From: Paraburkholderia kururiensis JCM 10599 = LMG 19447
GTDB lineage: Bacteria > Pseudomonadota > Gammaproteobacteria > Burkholderiales > Burkholderiaceae
Direction of reading: 5' to 3'
DNA: 64,000 nucleotides
Assembly (NCBI RefSeq): GCF_003986935.1
Contig: NZ_RJZE01000007.1
Span: 124,001 to 188,000 of the forward strand
A program made the position numbers and the translations under genes. The notes below the pieces were generated by a model. The model made no database searches. It was not told where the DNA came from and saw only the letters and a list, made by a program, of their open reading frames with translations. Shown in pieces: positions 60,758 to 64,000 of this stretch. The stretch's first letter is position 1. Every line of letters begins with the position of its first letter.

Positions 60758-63166
60758 ATGAACCAGCAAGCCGAACCGTTCCTGAAGGAGCCCGCCGATC
60801 TCGCGGAATTCGCGCAGGTCCACGTCTCGCGTCCGCACGAGTCCGCACATCTGCACGTGAGCGGCCGCGCCACCTACACCGACGACATTCCGCTCGTGGC
60901 CGGCACGCTGCACGCGGCGCTCGGGCTTTCGGAAAAGGCGCACGCGAAGATCGTTTCGATGTCGCTCGACAAGGTGCGCGCGACGCCCGGCGTGGTGGCC
61001 GTGTTCACGGCCGAAGACATCCCCGGCGTGAACGACTGCGGCCCGATTGTCCACGACGATCCGGTGCTGGCCGACGGCGTCGTGCAGTACGCGGGCCAGC
61101 CCATGTTCATCGTGGTGGCCACGTCGCACGAAGCCGCGCGTCTTGCCGCGCGCCGCGCGGAAGTCGTTTACGAGGAACTGCCTGCCGTGCTCACCGCGCA
61201 GCAGGCGCGCGCGGCGCAGCAGTACGTCGTGCCGCCGATGAAGCTCGCGCGCGGCGACTCGGGCGCGAAGATCGCGCGCGCCGCGCATCACGTGGCGGGC
61301 GAGATGACGCTGGGCGGCCAGGAGCAGTTCTATCTGGAAGGGCAGATCGCCTACGCCGTGCCGAAAGACGACGACGGCATGCATGTGTGGTGCTCCACGC
61401 AGCATCCGAGCGAAATGCAGCACCTCGTGGCGCACCTGCTCGGCGTGCCGTCGCACAACGTGCTCGTGGAGTGCCGGCGCATGGGCGGCGGCTTCGGCGG
61501 CAAGGAATCGCAGTCGGGGCTGTTCGCGTGCTGCGCGGCGCTTGCCGCATGGAAGCTGCTGTGCCCCGTGAAGCTGCGCCCGGATCGCGACGACGACATG
61601 ATGATCACGGGCAAGCGCCACGACTTCCACTACACCTACGAAGCGGGCTACGGCGACGACGGCCTGATCGAAGGCGTGGCCGTGGACATGACCTCGCGCT
61701 GCGGCTTTTCGGCGGACCTCTCCGGTCCCGTGATGACGCGCGCCGTCTGCCACTTCGATAACGCGTACTGGCTGCCGGACGTCTCCATCGCGGGCTTCTG
61801 CGGCAAGACCAACACGCAGTCGAATACGGCATTCCGCGGCTTCGGCGGACCGCAAGGCGCATTCGCCATCGAATACATCATCGACGACGTGGCGCGCAAT
61901 CTCGGCCTCGATCCGCTCGACGTGCGCCGCCGCAATCTCTACGGCAAGACGCACAACAACGTGACGCCGTATGGCCAGACCGTGGAAGACAACGTCATCC
62001 ACGAATTGATCGACGAACTCGCGGCGTCGAGCGACTACCGTGCGCGACGCGAAGCCGTGCGGGCGTTCAACGCGCGCAACGCGGTACTGAAGAAAGGCAT
62101 TGCGCTCACGCCCGTGAAGTTCGGCATTGCGTTCAACGTCACGCATTTCAATCAGGCCGGCGCGCTCGTCCACATCTATACGGATGGATCGGTGCTCGTG
62201 AATCACGGCGGCACCGAGATGGGCCAGGGGCTCAACACGAAGGTCGCGCAGGTGGTGGCGCACGAACTCGGCGTGAGCTTCGCGCGCGTGCGCGTGACGG
62301 CGACCGATACCAGCAAGGTGGCGAACACGTCGGCGACAGCGGCGTCCACCGGTTCCGATCTGAACGGCAAGGCCGCGCAGGACGCCGCGCATCAGTTGCG
62401 CGCGCGGCTCGCGGCCTTTGCCGCGGAGCGCTACGGCGCGGGCAGCGTGAGCGCCGCCGACGTGTGCTTCGCCAACGACACCATCGTGGTGGGCGAGTCC
62501 GTGCTGCCCTTCGACGACGTGGTGGCGAAGGCGTACCTTGCGCGCGTGCAGCTGTGGTCGGACGGCTTCTACGCCACGCCGAAACTGCATTGGGACCAGG
62601 CGAAGCTCCAGGGGCGGCCGTTCTTCTACTACGCGTATGGCGCCGCAGTCTCCGAGGTGGTGATCGACACGCTCACGGGCGAAATGCGCGTGCTGCGCGC
62701 CGATGCGCTGCACGACGTGGGTGCGTCGCTGAATCCCGCCATCGACGTCGGCCAGGTGGAGGGCGCGTTCGTGCAAGGCATGGGCTGGCTCACCACCGAG
62801 GAACTCTGGTGGAAGCCCGACGGCAAGCTCATGACGCACGCGCCGTCCACCTACAAGATTCCCACCGTGAACGACATGCCCGCCGATTTCCGCGTGCAGC
62901 TCTTCAAGAACCGCAACGCCGAAGAAAGCATCCATCGGTCGAAGGCGGTGGGCGAGCCGCCGCTGCTGCTGCCGTTCTCGGTGTTCTTCGCGATTCGCGA
63001 TGCGGTGGCCGCCGTGGACGACTACAAGACGAATCCGCCGCTCAACGCGCCGGCCACGGCAGAGGAAATTCTCAAGGCGGTGCGGGCCGTGCGCGGCGGT
63101 GCAGTGGCAAGCGTGGCGAGCGCGGCAAGCGAAAGCGCCGCAGACGCGCCGCACGAAGCGGTGTAA
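60758..63166 (+). CDS. xdhB: Xanthine dehydrogenase large subunit (molybdopterin)
   Basis: The 802-residue molybdenum-cofactor subunit binds and hydroxylates the purine. Motifs include SAHLHVSGRATYTDDIP at the N-terminus, MGGGFGGKESQ, FRGFGGPQGAFAIEYIID, GTEMGQGLNTKVAQVVAHELG and the catalytic Glu in KAVGEPPLLLPFSVFFAIRDAV near the C-terminus. The C-terminal tail is an alanine/serine-rich extension. It is between xdhA and xdhC on the same strand; the gap of 29 bp to xdhC shows a common operon. Confidence 0.96.
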   Translation: MNQQAEPFLKEPADLAEFAQVHVSRPHESAHLHVSGRATYTDDIPLVAGTLHAALGLSEKAHAKIVSMSLDKVRATPGVVAVFTAEDIPGVNDCGPIVHDDPVLADGVVQYAGQPMFIVVATSHEAARLAARRAEVVYEELPAVLTAQQARAAQQYVVPPMKLARGDSGAKIARAAHHVAGEMTLGGQEQFYLEGQIAYAVPKDDDGMHVWCSTQHPSEMQHLVAHLLGVPSHNVLVECRRMGGGFGGKESQSGLFACCAALAAWKLLCPVKLRPDRDDDMMITGKRHDFHYTYEAGYGDDGLIEGVAVDMTSRCGFSADLSGPVMTRAVCHFDNAYWLPDVSIAGFCGKTNTQSNTAFRGFGGPQGAFAIEYIIDDVARNLGLDPLDVRRRNLYGKTHNNVTPYGQTVEDNVIHELIDELAASSDYRARREAVRAFNARNAVLKKGIALTPVKFGIAFNVTHFNQAGALVHIYTDGSVLVNHGGTEMGQGLNTKVAQVVAHELGVSFARVRVTATDTSKVANTSATAASTGSDLNGKAAQDAAHQLRARLAAFAAERYGAGSVSAADVCFANDTIVVGESVLPFDDVVAKAYLARVQLWSDGFYATPKLHWDQAKLQGRPFFYYAYGAAVSEVVIDTLTGEMRVLRADALHDVGASLNPAIDVGQVEGAFVQGMGWLTTEELWWKPDGKLMTHAPSTYKIPTVNDMPADFRVQLFKNRNAEESIHRSKAVGEPPLLLPFSVFFAIRDAVAAVDDYKTNPPLNAPATAEEILKAVRAVRGGAVASVASAASESAADAPHEAV

Positions 63167-63195
63167 CGCGAGGCAGTACGAGGGAGCACAGCACC

Positions 63196-63816
63196 ATGAG
63201 TCCGAGTCATCTTCCTTCGCCGCATGCCGGGAGCCCGAGCGTGGCAGCGAGCCCATCTTTGCCCACGCCGCCCATGCACATCGTGCTGTTCGGCGCGGGC
63301 CACGTGGGGCATGCGCTTGTCACGCTGCTCGGCCACTTGCCGTGCGTCGTGCAGTGGGTGGACGAGCGCGACGAGTGCTTTCCCGACGAGGTGCCGGGCA
63401 ACGTTCAGGTGGAAGCCACGGATACGCCCGAGGTCATCGTCGATCGCGCGCCGGCGGGCGCGTACTTCATCGTGATGACGCACAACCACGCGCTCGACTT
63501 CACGCTGACCGAACGCATCATGAAACGCCGCGACGTTGCGTGGTTCGGGCTGATCGGTTCGAAGACCAAGCGCGTGAAGTTCGAGCGGCGCCTCGTCGCG
63601 CGCGGGCTGGACCCCGCGCGGCTCGCGGAGATCGTCTGTCCCATCGGCGTGCCGGGCATCGTGGACAAGGCGCCGGCTTCCATTGCGGTAGCCGTGTGCG
63701 CCCAGCTCATGCAGGTGCGTTGCGAGGCCGCTGCTAAACCCGCCTCTACACCCGTCACCGCACTCCCTGCCGCACCGCCTGTCGCACTGCTTGTCGCACA
63801 TTACGCGGCGCAGTAA
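63196..63816 (+). CDS. xdhC: XdhC-type molybdenum cofactor insertion protein, Rossmann domain only
   Basis: The 206-residue protein matches only the C-terminal half of XdhC. The Rossmann motif HIVLFGAGHVGHALVTLLG starts at residue 28, followed by WVDERDECFPDEV, YFIVMTHNHALDFTLTERIM, WFGLIGSKTKRVKFERRL and CPIGVPGIVDKAPASIAVAVCAQLM. The N-terminal XdhC/CoxI domain with its usual VATVxGS-type block is absent; only a 27-residue Ser/Pro-rich leader stands before the Rossmann fold, and upstream DNA is xdhB. Family proteins are about 270-350 residues. XdhC sulfurates and inserts Moco into XdhB, so the short form may be partly functional or split. The 3' end overlaps the convergent LysR gene by 62 bases. 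Confidence 0.85.
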   Translation: MSPSHLPSPHAGSPSVAASPSLPTPPMHIVLFGAGHVGHALVTLLGHLPCVVQWVDERDECFPDEVPGNVQVEATDTPEVIVDRAPAGAYFIVMTHNHALDFTLTERIMKRRDVAWFGLIGSKTKRVKFERRLVARGLDPARLAEIVCPIGVPGIVDKAPASIAVAVCAQLMQVRCEAAAKPASTPVTALPAAPPVALLVAHYAAQ

Positions 63817-64000
63817 GCGAGTCCGACACTTCGGCCATCAGCGCGCGCAGCCATTCGAGATCGCTCGGCCGATCCGGCTGCGGGTGCCAGAGCTGATAGC
63901 ACTTGATGCGCGCAAACGCGATGGGCGCATCGAGCACCGCGAGCGGCAGCAGGCTCGCGTAGTGCAGCGCGAAACGACGCGTCGTCGTGAAAATCAGATC
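63755..64000 (-). CDS. LysR-family regulator, C-terminal part (cut by the window edge)
   Basis: The last 81 residues of a protein read TTTRRFALHYASLLPLAVLDAPIAF, YQLWHPQPDRPSDLEWLRALMAEVS and so on. This is the typical end of the LysR effector domain (HxxxxxxHxxxWLR-like). The rest lies beyond the right end of the window. The tail VRQAVRQAVRQGVR is a small tandem repeat that lies over the xdhC 3' end on the other strand. It could control the xdh operon, but being convergent it need not. Confidence 0.8.
   Translation of the reverse strand, partial: DLIFTTTRRFALHYASLLPLAVLDAPIAFARIKCYQLWHPQPDRPSDLEWLRALMAEVSDSLTAPRNVRQAVRQAVRQGVR

Overview
The window is a GC-rich chromosomal segment of a betaproteobacterium. 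It most likely comes from the Burkholderiaceae, in the Paraburkholderia/Caballeronia/Burkholderia group. The evidence is the gene order ybgC-tolQ-tolR-tolA-tolB-pal-cpoB next to tRNA-Lys, a ZTP riboswitch in front of glyA-nrdR, the minor-pilin operon, and a Burkholderia-like contact-dependent growth inhibition (CDI/two-partner secretion) locus. The identification rests on recognised protein sequences and gene order, not on a database search.

Region 1 (1-22000) is accessory. After ugd (minus strand) comes the broken C-terminal half of a polysaccharide polymerase. It is joined to an orphan, frameshifted toxin fragment with its overlapping putative immunity gene. Next are a 2817-residue CdiA/FhaB-type exoprotein, a putative immunity gene, and a second immunity gene of the former DUF1436 family that is frameshifted at an A6 tract. 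A second, short TpsA exoprotein, a TpsB outer-membrane transporter and a parvulin-type isomerase follow. The region ends with a TPR lipoprotein, a large SPFH (flotillin-like) membrane protein and a tiny lipoprotein. The toxin and immunity parts are visibly poorer in GC than their surroundings, as expected for exchanged modules.

Region 2 (22000-28450) is a minus-strand amino-acid-type ABC transporter (binding protein, two permeases, ATPase) with a LysR regulator and an agmatinase-family ureohydrolase. Beside it is the scar of a mobile element: an omega-aminotransferase gene cut after about 125 codons and fused to the first 55-60 codons of a tyrosine integrase. That integrase fragment lies just downstream of an intact tRNA-Lys(UUU) gene.

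Region 3 (28450-42880) is core genome. It holds the Tol-Pal envelope system, a YdfG-type dehydrogenase, the riboswitch-controlled glyA-nrdR, the minor pilin genes fimT-pilV-pilW-pilX-pilE without pilY1, a YqjD/YqjE-like membrane operon and a 1-Cys peroxiredoxin.

Region 4 (42970-64000) is catabolic and variable. It contains glutaryl-CoA dehydrogenase with an IclR regulator, a 9-bp minisatellite, a degenerate EAL protein, and homogentisate degradation (aromatic-acid transporter, hmgA, fahA). Two MFS exporters, an enoyl-CoA hydratase, a fertility-inhibition-like protein and D-lactate dehydrogenase follow. The region ends with a purine/glyoxylate group: a class V aminotransferase, an MFS transporter, xdhA, xdhB, a short xdhC, and the end of a LysR gene that overlaps xdhC tail to tail.
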